Source: Actinomycetota bacterium (GTDB lineage Bacteria > Actinomycetota > Actinomycetes > Streptosporangiales > Streptosporangiaceae). Taken from it: a DNA stretch of 47,995 nt. Every line of letters begins with the position of its first letter. Position 1 is the stretch's first letter. Location of the stretch: the NCBI GenBank assembly GCA_003168255.1, contig PMSU01000082.1, positions 1-47,995 of the forward strand. Reading direction: 5' to 3'. This document shows positions 24,455-32,684 of this stretch, piece after piece. The position numbers were made by a program, and so were the translations under genes. The notes under the pieces are model-generated. The model did no database searches. It saw only the letters and a program-made list of their open reading frames with translations, and was not told the DNA's origin.

Positions 24455-25249
24455 ATGGATTACCAGCTCCGTGGCCGGGTTGCGCTGGTCAATGCCGCCA
24501 GCCGCGGAATAGGACGGGGGATCGCCGAAGCCCTTGCGGCGCAGGGTGCCCGCCTGGTCATTTCGTCCCGGGATCAGGCGGCCATCACCCAGACCGCACG
24601 GGAAATCTCCTTGGCGCACCAGGCCGAGGTCGTCGCGGTAGCGGCCGACGTCACCACGGCCGGTGCCGCCGAGCATCTGGTGTCTACCGCCGTACAACGC
24701 TTCGGCGGCTTGGACATCCTGGTCAACAACAGCGGTGGGCCGCCAATCGGGAAATTCACCGACTTCGATGACGCGGCCTGGCAGCAGGCCTTCGACCTGC
24801 TGCTGCTCAACGTGGTCCGGATGGTGCGAGCCGCGCTGCCGCACCTTCAGGCCAGCGGGAGCGGCCGCATCATTAACGTGGCATCGAGCTCGGTGAAAGA
24901 GCCGCTACCAGGGCTGGTTCTGTCCAACAGCCTCCGTGCGGGGGTCGCCGGACTTGCCAAGACCCTTGCCGACGAGCTGGCGGCCGACCAGATCACCGTG
25001 CATACCGTGCTGCCCAGCCGCATCCTGACCGATCGCCTGCGCGGCTGGTTCATCGAACCTGCCCGCACGGCCGGGATCGATGTCGATGACCTGGTCCGAG
25101 CCGAGCTGGCCAAACAGGTTCCGCTGGGGCGGATCGGGGAGCCCGCCGACATGGGGAACCTGGTCGCCTTCCTCTGCTCAGCGGCAGCCTCCTACCTGAC
25201 CGGCCTCACCGTGGCAGTCGACGGCGGGAGCATGCGCGCGATCTTCTGA
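24455..25249 (+). CDS. SDR-family oxidoreductase with non-canonical active site
   Basis: A 264-residue SDR. The cofactor loop is NAASRGIGRG (residues 13-22, first Gly replaced by Asn), with ISSRD (37-41) and LVNNSGGPP (89-97) conserved. Ser144-Ser146 are present (NVASSSVKEP), but the YxxxK pair is S157-N-S-L-R161 (GLVLSNSLRAG), so Tyr and Lys are replaced by Ser and Arg. The C-terminal TVHTVLPSRILTDR and LTVAVDGG are normal. A 'KEP.PGLVLSN..R' variant is a recognised SDR subgroup. It starts 30 bp after the SGNH gene on the same strand, so it may be on one transcript; a terminator follows. Confidence 0.88.
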   Translation: MDYQLRGRVALVNAASRGIGRGIAEALAAQGARLVISSRDQAAITQTAREISLAHQAEVVAVAADVTTAGAAEHLVSTAVQRFGGLDILVNNSGGPPIGKFTDFDDAAWQQAFDLLLLNVVRMVRAALPHLQASGSGRIINVASSSVKEPLPGLVLSNSLRAGVAGLAKTLADELAADQITVHTVLPSRILTDRLRGWFIEPARTAGIDVDDLVRAELAKQVPLGRIGEPADMGNLVAFLCSAAASYLTGLTVAVDGGSMRAIF

Positions 25250-25280
25250 TTGCCGGTCCCGGTAACTCGGCGCCGAAAAA

Positions 25281-25307
25281 GCCCCTCCATCTCATGCATG
25301 GAGGGGC
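25281..25307. terminator. Bidirectional Rho-independent terminator
   Basis: GCCCCTCCAT and ATGGAGGGGC form a 10-bp stem around a CTCATGC loop. A run of five A before it (five T on the minus strand) serves the aldolase gene coming from the right, and CTT follows on the plus strand. It separates the convergent SDR and aldolase genes. Confidence 0.8.
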
Positions 25308-25394
25308 CTTGCCCCATTGTGTCCGTCGGCGGCGCCGTCCCCCGGCAGCGACACGCGAGTGACAGCGCCGGTGCCTCCGGCGGTTTCGCGTGGT

Positions 25395-26093
25395 TCATCC
25401 GGGTGGAGACGCGGTTCCAGGCGGGCGGTCGTTCGTCCCGTATGAGACCGCTGTCACCTGCGCGGTGAAAGCGTCAAGTTCGGCCGTGCTGAGCAGGCGT
25501 GGTGATCCCAGACGGCTTGACCGGTAGTAGAGCTCAGCAAGCCACTCGAGCAGGCGGGCGCGCTCGTAGGCCTGCTCGACGCTCTGCCCGACGGCCACCG
25601 CCCCGTGGTTCTGCAGCAGGGCGCCATGCCTATCTGCCAGTGCCATCCGCAGCCCCTCCGCCAGCTCCCCGGTGCCGAACGTCGCATACGGGACCACCCG
25701 GATAGGCCCGCCGAGGAACCCGATCGTGTAGTGGATGGCCGGGAGCGCGCGGCAGCAGGTCGCGACCGCGGTCGCGAACATCGAGTGGGTATGGACCACC
25801 GCGCCGGCCGCCGTCTGCTGGTAGGCGGCCAGGTGCATAGGGAGTTCCGACGACGGCCGCAGTGGCAGATCGATCGGCCGGCCATCCACGCCGACCACGC
25901 AGAGTTCGGCTGGGCGAAGCTTGTCGTAGCCGCGTCCGCTCGGCGTGATGACGATCTCGTCGCCCGCGCGTGCGCTCACGTTGCCCGAAGTGCCGATAAC
26001 AAGCCCGTCGGCAACCATGCGCTGGGCGCAATCGACGACCGCGGCCCGCAGCTCATCGCTAACACGCACCGCGCCATCTGCCGTCCCGCTCAT
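25395..26093 (-). CDS. Class II aldolase/adducin family protein
   Basis: A 232-residue class II (zinc) aldolase-type protein, like L-fuculose-phosphate aldolase. Motifs in order: VIGTSGNVSARAGDEIVITP (substrate loop), SELPMHLAAYQQ, then the zinc-binding HTH in AAGAVVHTHSMFATAVA, and the third His in ALLQNHGAVAVGQSVEQAY. An acidic residue in PSSELPMH is the likely catalytic Glu. The ATG at 26093 starts the conserved region; a GTG at 26114 adds seven residues. The protein may cleave sugar phosphates or methylated sugar derivatives; the neighbour FAD gene does not help. Normal length for the family. Confidence 0.85.
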   Translation of the reverse strand: MSGTADGAVRVSDELRAAVVDCAQRMVADGLVIGTSGNVSARAGDEIVITPSGRGYDKLRPAELCVVGVDGRPIDLPLRPSSELPMHLAAYQQTAAGAVVHTHSMFATAVATCCRALPAIHYTIGFLGGPIRVVPYATFGTGELAEGLRMALADRHGALLQNHGAVAVGQSVEQAYERARLLEWLAELYYRSSRLGSPRLLSTAELDAFTAQVTAVSYGTNDRPPGTASPPG

Positions 26094-26260
26094 CTGCCGC
26101 TCAACGCCCCTCACAACTTGAACGCGGGCTCAAAACGCTAGCCGGACACCGCTACAGGCCTCAAACCGGCCCCTGCCGCCTCGCCTGCCCGTCGGCGCCT
26201 GCCCGCCCCCCGCCGCCCCGCCCCCGCCGCCCCGCGTCCCGTCGTCCCGTCGCGCGCCTC

Positions 26261-26310
26261 TCCGCGTCCCTTCACGCTCCGCGTCCCTTCACGCTCCGCG
26301 TCCCGTCGCA
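26261..26310 (+). repeat. 17-bp tandem repeat in intergenic C-rich strip
   Basis: TCCGCGTCCCTTCACGC occurs twice (26261-26277, 26278-26294) with a third partial copy. The surrounding 26114-26340 strip is strongly C-biased on the plus strand and holds no gene. Confidence 0.8.
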
Positions 26311-26378
26311 GCCACGCCCTATAGCCTGCTGGCATATGGCGCGAAAGGTGCGGCAGCGGATCCCGCGGTGCGGCGGTC

Positions 26379-27761
26379 ATGCGTAACGGCGACGTGTCCT
26401 ACTGGTGGCACGCCGGTGGCGGCTTCGCACCGCGCAGGCCATCGCTGTCCGGGCCCGCGGAAGCGGACGTCTGCATCGTCGGGGCGGGCTTCACCGGCTT
26501 GTGGGCGGCCTGGTACCTGAAGCGCGCCGCACCTGGTCTCCGGATCATCGTGCTGGACGCGGCGTTCGCGGGGTTTGGCGCGTCCGGCCGGAACGGCGGC
26601 TGGCTGACCGCGGCCCTGCCCGGGTCGCGCGACCGCTACGCCCGCGGCCCGCGAGGCCGGGCAGGCGTCATCGACATGCAGCAGCAGCTCCAGCAGACGG
26701 TGGACGAGGTCGCCAACGTATGCGCCGCCGAAGGCATCGACGCTCACCTGGTCAAGGGCGGGAACCTCAGCGTGGCGTTCACCCCCGCCCAGCACGAGCG
26801 CCTCCGTGCGACACTGCGGACCGACCGCGCCTGGGGTCTGGGGGAGGCTGATGTCCGGTACCTCGACCACCGCGAGCTCGCCAGCCGAATTCTTCTTCCG
26901 AACGCACGCGCCGCCCTCTATACGCCGCACTGCGCCCGGGTGCAGCCGGCCATGCTGGTGGCCGGTCTCGCCGAGGCCGCCGAACGCGGCGGGGCGGAGA
27001 TCTACGAGGCGACGCCGGTTATCCGCATCGAGCCGCATCGGGCGTGCACGCGGTTCGGCGATGTCACCGCCCGTTATGTGCTGCGCGCCACCGAAGGCTT
27101 CACGGCGCGACTGCCCGGGCAGCGCAGGGCACTGCTGCCGATGAACAGCTCGATGATCGTGACCGAGCCGCTAGGCGACGACGTGTGGCAGGAGATCGGC
27201 TGGTCCGGATGCGAGACGCTGGGCGACGAGGCACATGTCTACGTGTATGCGCAGCGGACCGCGGACGGGCGCATCGCGATCGGCGGCCGCGGCGTCCCCT
27301 ACCGGTTCGCCTCGGCCATTGATCACCGGGGTGCGACCCAGGACAAGACGGTCGAGTCGCTCAGCCGCACCCTGCGTGCTCTGCTTCCGCAGCTCCGCCA
27401 GGCCCGCGTGGAGCATGCCTGGTGCGGGGTACTCGGTGTGCCGCGCGACTGGTGCGCGACTGTCTCGCTCGATGAAGCGACCGGCCTCGGCTGGGCGGGT
27501 GGCTACACCGGCCACGGGGTGGCGGCGGCCAATCTCGCGGGTCACACACTCGCCGACCTCGTACTCGGGCAGCGAACCCCGCGCACGGATCTGCCCTGGG
27601 TCAATCACAGGACACGCCGCTGGGAGCCGGAGCCCGCTCGCTGGCTCGGCGTCCGCGGACTGTACGCCTCCTACCGCCTCGCCGACCGGCTGGAGAACGG
27701 AGAGTCGGCGAAGACCTCGCTGATAGCACGCGCCGCCGATGTCATCGCGGGCACCCCGTGA
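26379..27761 (+). CDS. FAD-dependent amine oxidase-type oxidoreductase (DAO family)
   Basis: A 460-residue flavoprotein of the DAO/glycine-oxidase-like family (similar to gamma-glutamylputrescine oxidase PuuB type). The FAD-binding motif is VCIVGAGFTGLWAAWYL (about residues 31-47), followed by the second-strand IIVLDAAFAGFGASGRNGG that is typical of this group. The C-terminus carries GYTGHGVAAANLAGHTLADL. About 15 bp downstream an inverted repeat forms a terminator. It probably oxidises an amine or imino acid in the cytoplasm. No transporter or partner gene is adjacent, so the substrate is open. Confidence 0.9.
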   Translation: MRNGDVSYWWHAGGGFAPRRPSLSGPAEADVCIVGAGFTGLWAAWYLKRAAPGLRIIVLDAAFAGFGASGRNGGWLTAALPGSRDRYARGPRGRAGVIDMQQQLQQTVDEVANVCAAEGIDAHLVKGGNLSVAFTPAQHERLRATLRTDRAWGLGEADVRYLDHRELASRILLPNARAALYTPHCARVQPAMLVAGLAEAAERGGAEIYEATPVIRIEPHRACTRFGDVTARYVLRATEGFTARLPGQRRALLPMNSSMIVTEPLGDDVWQEIGWSGCETLGDEAHVYVYAQRTADGRIAIGGRGVPYRFASAIDHRGATQDKTVESLSRTLRALLPQLRQARVEHAWCGVLGVPRDWCATVSLDEATGLGWAGGYTGHGVAAANLAGHTLADLVLGQRTPRTDLPWVNHRTRRWEPEPARWLGVRGLYASYRLADRLENGESAKTSLIARAADVIAGTP

Positions 27762-27781
27762 ATGAGGAATCGCATTCCCTG

Positions 27782-27803
27782 CCCCTGCCGACGGTGGCAG
27801 GGG
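27782..27803 (+). terminator. Terminator hairpin after the FAD oxidoreductase gene
   Basis: CCCCTGCC / GGCAGGGG, an 8-bp stem with loop GACGGT, starting 20 bp after the stop codon. Confidence 0.55.
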
Positions 27804-27963
27804 GATGCCAGTACGCCCCTGTGCCGTACGATGCCCCAGTGCTGGATTTCCACGGGTCCACTGGGACGCCGCTTCGTCGCCACCCTTGCCTGCCGGATTC
27901 ACCGGTAAATGTTGGGCCTACCGGGCCCTTGCCGTCACTGGCTGGGTTCACCGGCAGGCCGAG

Positions 27964-28551
27964 ATGACCGGCTCCCGTCGGCTGCTCGCCGGTGTCGCGG
28001 TCCTATCGAGCATTCTGCTGGTCGGCGGCTGCGGGTCGTCGGGCCACACCGTCAGCGACTCAGCTGGCACGCCCTCGTCGACGACCATGCCGCCGCCGAG
28101 CCACACCGCCGTCCCGATCACCCCGCCCACCACCGTTCCGGCGGCCTCGACCTCGGCGGCGCCCTCGACCCCGGCGGCCTCGACCTCGGCGACTGCCGAC
28201 GCTACGAGCGCCGTTGCCGGGAGCTGCGCCGCCCTAGCCACTCATACGTTTCTGCATATCACTGCGGTGCAGGCTGCGACCGATGGTTCACTCACCTTGA
28301 CCGGCAACCCGGCCACCCTCGTCTGCGGCGGCCCCGATGACTCCCACTTCAACACCGCCACCAGCACCGTGACCGCCCACGTGATCCCGGGCGCGTCCAT
28401 CATGGTCTTCCCCGTCTCCAAGATGCACCCTGAGCCCATCGCCGCTGACAAGCTGGCCGCCTACCTGGCCAGCGACTACGACACCCGCACATTTCTCGTG
28501 ACCGGCTCGCTCAGCGCGATCAGCGGCCTCCAGGAGCAGTTCCACCCGTAA
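27964..28551 (+). CDS. Putative lipoprotein with Thr/Pro/Ala linker
   Basis: A 195-residue exported protein. The signal sequence ends in a lipobox, LVGGC with Cys23. Then comes a low-complexity Ser/Thr/Pro/Ala stretch (about residues 30-80) and a compact domain with two Cys (AGSCAALATHT, ATLVCGGPDD) that may be disulphide linked. The pattern is like small mycobacterial/streptomycete cell-wall lipoproteins of unknown function. The upstream frame from 27805 has no start of its own with a ribosome site; ATG 27964 is chosen because the signal sequence begins there. Confidence 0.7.
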   Translation: MTGSRRLLAGVAVLSSILLVGGCGSSGHTVSDSAGTPSSTTMPPPSHTAVPITPPTTVPAASTSAAPSTPAASTSATADATSAVAGSCAALATHTFLHITAVQAATDGSLTLTGNPATLVCGGPDDSHFNTATSTVTAHVIPGASIMVFPVSKMHPEPIAADKLAAYLASDYDTRTFLVTGSLSAISGLQEQFHP

Positions 28552-28657
28552 CCGCCGACCCATCCCCGGACCGTCATGGGCAGTCGTGGCGACGCCACCA
28601 GCCTGCGGAGCAGTGGGGGGCCCGGGGCGGCACTCGATAAAAGCTGACAGCCGTCCG

Positions 28658-30436
28658 TTACGAAGTGTCGGGCGGGCTGGCGCGTTCGGCGACAGGTTTG
28701 CCGCGGCGGTAGATGGTGCCGGGGCGCCAGCCGGGTGGCGGGGGGTAGAGGGTGATGGTTCCGTCGCGTTGCCTCTTGACCCGCCAGCCGCCCTCATGGA
28801 CGAGCCAATGGTGGTGGGAGCAAAAGGGCGCGCCGTTGATGATGCGGGTCAGGCCGCCGTGGATCCAGTGGACGATGTGGTGAATGACGTCGATCGGGCC
28901 AGTGCAGCGGGGGGTGCTGCAATGGCCGCCGTACTGGGCGTAGAGGGCGTCGCGCTGGCGTGGAGTCCAGCCGGGGCTTTTGCGGCCGATGTCGAGGACC
29001 GCGGAGGGGCCGCCGAGCGGTGGCGGCAGTTGCGCGATGGCTGCGGCTATCAGCTCGGTGAGCCGGGCGGTGGCGTCGCCCCGGCGACCGCCGTTCAGGG
29101 GATTGCCTGGGGCGGTGATGAGGCGGATGGTTTCCGCGTCGCAGGCTAGCCGCCGGGCGGCCTCGGCGGTCAGCGGGGTACCGGGGCCGAGGATGGCGCC
29201 GGGAGCCAGCGGCTGCCCGAGGAGGGTAGACAGCGGCACCGTAACGATGACACGAGGACGCCGGTAAGCGGCCGGGACGCGTCCGCCCGTGCTCTCGGCG
29301 CGGGAGTTTCCGCCGTGTCTTTCCCCGCTGAGGTCGTGCCCGGGGGAGTCGTGTCCTTCATCGCCATGGTCGTGCCCGGCGGGGGAGTCGTGTCCTTCAC
29401 CGCCATGATCGTGTCCGGCGGGGGAGTCGTGTCCTTCACCGCCATGGTCGTGCCCGGTGTGGGGGTCTGCGTCGCAGGGCTGGTCGTCTTCGGGGTCGGT
29501 CGCTCTGGCTGTGGTGTCCGCCGGGCCGGAGGGTCCAGGCAGCAGGTCCGGGGTGGTCGCGGTGAGGCGGGCCAGCGCGTCAGCCCAACGCTGGGCCTTG
29601 GTCCGCTTGTCGTCCGGGCCGGTTTTGCCACCTAGTTCCTCGAACGCTGCGATGACCTGCTCGGCAGCCTCGGCGTGCAGCCGTCCGGTGATCTCCCCCG
29701 CGCCGGCCAGCGACCGGGAGATCCGCAGTCCGCGGTGGGCGTAGTCGTCGTAGTCCTGGTCGGCCCGCTCCTGGGTGTCGGCGGCCTCGCGCAGGTGCGC
29801 GCCCATCTGCCGCAGTTGCACGCCGTCCATGCCCGGCATGAATGTCGAGAACAGCTCGTCAGCGGCCGCGTGCACGTTCCCGGCACGCCACAGCCCGGCC
29901 CAGGCATCTCCTGCGGACTGCTCCCCTTCCTGGCCGGTGTCGCCGTCGTTGTCCGCGGCGGGGGCACCGGGTTCCGCGGGGGCGTCGATGTGGTCGGGGC
30001 TGTGCGGCAGGCCGGGCAGCTGGGAGATCTGCCAGCAGGCGGTGCCGGCCTGTGCCAGGCTCACCGTCCCGTCGGCCAGCAGGCCGGCGATCTTGGGCAG
30101 TTCCGGTGTCATCGCGGCGAGCCGGCAGATCTTCCACGCGTCGTCGGCCAGCCGCGGGTCGGCGCGCAGCCAGCTGGTCAGGTTCCGCACCCCCCGCAGG
30201 CCGCAGATCTCACGGTCCCGCACGGTCCGCGCCACCTCGACCCGCAGCCCGTCCAGCCGGGCGATCAGGGTGGTCAGCGAGCCCATCACCGCCGCAGCGT
30301 CACCGTCAGCCATCCAGGCCAGGTCCGCATCATCGGCCAGCTGACCGACCGCCGTGCCTGCCGCGTCCAGCAGCCCATCCAGCTCCCCGGCAGGCCGAGG
30401 AGGCCAGCCGACGTGACGGTCCGGCGCGACAGACAT
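28658..30436 (-). CDS. DUF222 and HNH endonuclease protein (REP13E12-like) with His/Asp-rich repeat
   Basis: A 592-residue protein. DUF222 occupies about residues 20-300 (VMGSLTTLIARLDGLRVEVA, GLRGVRNLTSWLRADPRLAD, GLLADGTVSLAQAGTACWQI). The middle, about 320-380, holds a 13-residue repeat GHDHGGEGHDSPA in three close copies, rich in His/Asp/Gly and possibly metal-binding. The C-terminal HNH domain (about 500-570) has DALYAQYGGHCSTPRCTGPI, DVIHHIVHWIHGGLTRIING, APFCSHHHWLVHEGGW, with both Cys pairs and the HH motif. DUF222-HNH genes are common, often repeated, in actinobacterial genomes; their biological role is unsettled. ATG 30436 has GGGAGG upstream. Confidence 0.88.
   Translation of the reverse strand: MSVAPDRHVGWPPRPAGELDGLLDAAGTAVGQLADDADLAWMADGDAAAVMGSLTTLIARLDGLRVEVARTVRDREICGLRGVRNLTSWLRADPRLADDAWKICRLAAMTPELPKIAGLLADGTVSLAQAGTACWQISQLPGLPHSPDHIDAPAEPGAPAADNDGDTGQEGEQSAGDAWAGLWRAGNVHAAADELFSTFMPGMDGVQLRQMGAHLREAADTQERADQDYDDYAHRGLRISRSLAGAGEITGRLHAEAAEQVIAAFEELGGKTGPDDKRTKAQRWADALARLTATTPDLLPGPSGPADTTARATDPEDDQPCDADPHTGHDHGGEGHDSPAGHDHGGEGHDSPAGHDHGDEGHDSPGHDLSGERHGGNSRAESTGGRVPAAYRRPRVIVTVPLSTLLGQPLAPGAILGPGTPLTAEAARRLACDAETIRLITAPGNPLNGGRRGDATARLTELIAAAIAQLPPPLGGPSAVLDIGRKSPGWTPRQRDALYAQYGGHCSTPRCTGPIDVIHHIVHWIHGGLTRIINGAPFCSHHHWLVHEGGWRVKRQRDGTITLYPPPPGWRPGTIYRRGKPVAERASPPDTS
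29351..29467 (+). repeat. 39-bp tandem repeat, about three copies, inside the HNH gene
   Basis: Copies at 29351-29389, 29390-29428 and 29429-29467 differ at few bases and encode the 13-residue His/Asp/Gly repeat on the minus strand. Being in frame, they can change number without breaking the gene. Confidence 0.8.
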
Positions 30437-30489
30437 GGCGGCCTCCCTTCCGATTGCCGAGGTCCCCATAAGCCACATGATCGAACTGA

Positions 30490-30533
30490 TACTCGAATCA
30501 TATCGCAACCTAAGTCAATGATGCAAATCATAT
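30490..30533 (-). promoter_or_regulatory. HNH gene promoter with AATCATAT direct-repeat operator candidates
   Basis: On the minus strand TTGCAT, 18 bp, TATGAT forms a fair promoter, giving a leader of about 54 nt. The direct repeat AATCATAT (plus-strand reading) occurs at 30496-30503 and 30526-30533, exactly 30 bp apart, on top of the -10 and -35 boxes. The second copy is part of the palindrome TCATAT-TCG-ATATGA (30528-30542). The strip is markedly AT-rich for this genome. Confidence 0.45.
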
Positions 30534-30704
30534 TCGATATGAGACGAGAGCATGCAGTGCAAGCCAATGGGCGTCACCATGCCGGAGTGCGTCTGCATCC
30601 CGCCTGCATGCGTGTCGCCGTGGTGTCAGCGCGCTGACAGCCGCCTGTCAGCCCCTGCGCCCACAGTGGCCTCATCAGGTAGCCATCGAAGACGTGAGGC
30701 CAGG

Positions 30705-31694
30705 ATGACCACAGTGATCGAGGCCGAAGGGCTGACCAAGCGCTTCGGTTCTACCCAGGCGCTGGCGGGCGTCGATATCGGCGCGGACCGGGGTCAAGTG
30801 CTCGCCCTGCTCGGCCCGAACGGGGCCGGCAAGACAACGATCGTGCGCGTGCTAGCGACGCTGCTGAAACCGGACGGGGGAAATGCGCGCATCTGCGGCT
30901 ACGACGTGGTCGCCGATGCCGTGCAGGCGCGCCAGCTGCTCGCTCTCACCGGCCAGTACGCGTCGGTGGACGATGAGCTGACCGGAACCGAGAACCTGAT
31001 CATGATCTGCCGGCTGCTGGGCCTGCGCCGGGCGGTGGCTCGCGGCTGGGCGCGGGAGATGCTCGACCGCTTCGATCTCACTGACGCGGCCGGGCGGGCG
31101 GTGAAGACGTACTCGGGCGGCATGCGTCGTCGGCTTGATCTCGCGGCGAGCCTGCTGGGCGAGCCCGATGTCCTGTTCCTTGATGAGCCGACGACTGGGC
31201 TTGATCCGCGGGCGCGCAACCAGATGTGGGAGACGATCCGAAGTGTCGTCGCTGACGGGGCGACCGTCCTGCTTACCACCCAGTACCTGGAGGAGGCTGA
31301 TGAGCTCGCCGACCAGATCGCGGTTATCGACCACGGCTTGGTAGTGGCGGCCGGCACACCGGCTGAGCTCAAGGCGAGAACAGGCAGTCAGACGCTCGTG
31401 GTGCGCGCCGTCGACCCGGCGCTCACCATGCAGGTCGCGGTCGCGGTGACCGAGGTCACGGGGGTCCGGCCGGAGGTCCGTCAGGACACCGGCCTGGTCA
31501 CCGCTCCGGTGAGCGATCCGGCCATGGTGCCTGCGGTCCTGCGTCGGCTCGACGAGGCAGGCATCGTGGCGGCCGAGCTCGCGCTCCGGCTGCCCAGCCT
31601 GGACGAGGTGTTCCTGACCCTGACCGGGCATCACGCGCAGGAACATGGTGAGGCGGAGCCCGGCACCACTGATAGCGCGGGGATGGCGGCATGA
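30705..31694 (+). CDS. DrrA-like ABC transporter ATP-binding protein
   Basis: A 329-residue ABC ATPase of the daunorubicin-resistance/DrrA export type. Walker A is GPNGAGKTT (residues 37-45), the Q-loop is in ALTGQYASVDDELTG, the signature is YSGGMRRRLDLAASL, Walker B is VLFLDEPTTGLDPRAR, and the switch region ends LTTQYLEEADELADQIAVID. The C-terminal extension (about 240-329) with ELALRLPSLDEVFLTLTG is the DrrA form. ATG 30705 has GAGG 7 nt before; the ORF is open farther upstream but without similarity. It overlaps the permease start by 4 nt (ATGA), so the pair is translationally coupled. The substrate is unknown; it may export lipid-like or drug-like molecules. Confidence 0.93.
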   Translation: MTTVIEAEGLTKRFGSTQALAGVDIGADRGQVLALLGPNGAGKTTIVRVLATLLKPDGGNARICGYDVVADAVQARQLLALTGQYASVDDELTGTENLIMICRLLGLRRAVARGWAREMLDRFDLTDAAGRAVKTYSGGMRRRLDLAASLLGEPDVLFLDEPTTGLDPRARNQMWETIRSVVADGATVLLTTQYLEEADELADQIAVIDHGLVVAAGTPAELKARTGSQTLVVRAVDPALTMQVAVAVTEVTGVRPEVRQDTGLVTAPVSDPAMVPAVLRRLDEAGIVAAELALRLPSLDEVFLTLTGHHAQEHGEAEPGTTDSAGMAA

Positions 31695-32634
31695 CCCCGC
31701 AGGTAGCTTCCGCTGCTGCTGCTGCCACCGCTGCCACCGCTGCCACCGCTGCTGCTGCCACTGCTGCTCCCGGTGCCACCGCTGCCACCGCTGACAAGCC
31801 GGCCGCGGCCGGGCCGACCGAGTCGGCCAGCCCGGCCGGACAGTCTCGCCGGATACTGCGCCGGCGGATCGGCGTACGCCAGGCGCTCGCCAACGGACTG
31901 ACCCTGACCTGGCGCAACGTGATGCAGCTCAAGCACTCACCGGAGAAGCTGATGGACGTCACGCTGATGCCCATCGTCTTTCTCGTGCTGTTCCTGTATG
32001 TGTTCGGCGGTGTCGTGGCCGGCAGCACGCACGCCTACCTGGAGCAGCTGCTACCTGGCATGATCGCGCAGATGGCCATGTTCGCCACGATGGGCCTGGG
32101 CACGGCGCTGTGCGAGGACATACACAAGGGCGTGTTCGACCGGTTCCGCAGCCTGCCGATCGCACGCTCTGCTCCGCTGGTCGGCGCGGTACTCGGCGAC
32201 ACCGTTCGGTTCTGCGTCGTCATGGGAGTGCTCACCGGCTTTGGCTCGGCGCTCGGCTTCCGTTTCCACGCGGGGCCGCTGGCCATCGCCGCGGCCTATG
32301 GCCTCGCGTACCTGTTCTACCTCGCTGTGTGCTGGATCTCGGCGCTGATCGGGCTTGTGGCCCCGTCACGGAGACCGTGCAGGGCATCTCCTTCATCTGG
32401 ACGATGCCGCTGGTGTTTGGCAGCAGCGTCCTGCTGGCCAATACCCGCACCATGCCGGGCTGGCTACAGGCCTGGGTCAAGGTCAACCCCGTCACCGACC
32501 TGGCCGACTCGGTCCGGGCGCTCACGATGGGCGGGTCGGCCGGCCCGCACGTGCTCTTCACACTGGCCTGGGCGGCCGGGATCACCATCGTGGCCTTCCC
32601 GCTGGCGATGCGGATGTACCGCAGACGCGTGTAA
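31691..32634 (+). pseudogene. DrrB-like ABC-2 permease with one-base frameshift
   Basis: The permease partner of the ATPase. The start ATG overlaps its stop. An N-terminal Ala/Thr low-complexity arm (about 35 residues) leads into ILRRRIGVRQALANGLTLTW and six hydrophobic segments (LMPIVFLVLFLYVFGG, LLPGMIAQMAMFATMGLG). After LIGLVA at about 32360 the frame is lost: the continuation TETVQGISFIWTMPLVF and GPHVLFTLAWAAGITI is read in another frame up to the stop at 32634. One extra C in the CCCC run at 32361-32364 would restore a normal protein of about 314 residues. This is either a natural frameshift or a homopolymer sequencing error. A stop in the present frame lies at 32641. Confidence 0.85.
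31704..31800 (+). repeat. Trinucleotide/nonamer low-complexity repeat in permease N-terminus
   Basis: Runs of GCTGCTGCT and GCTGCCACC encode the Ala/Thr arm of the ABC permease. The unit (3, 6 or 9 bp) keeps the frame. Confidence 0.7.
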
Positions 32635-32640
32635 GACGTA

Positions 32641-32684
32641 ACGCCGTGAGCCCGCGACCACCGTCGGCCGCGGGCTCACGGCGT
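32641..32684. terminator. Strong bidirectional terminator, 16-bp perfect stem
   Basis: ACGCCGTGAGCCCGCG (32641-32656) pairs exactly with CGCGGGCTCACGGCGT (32669-32684); the loop is 12 nt. It lies between the ABC permease and the AfsR-like locus, which converge. The stop of the minus-strand frame (32676) is inside the right arm. Confidence 0.8.
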
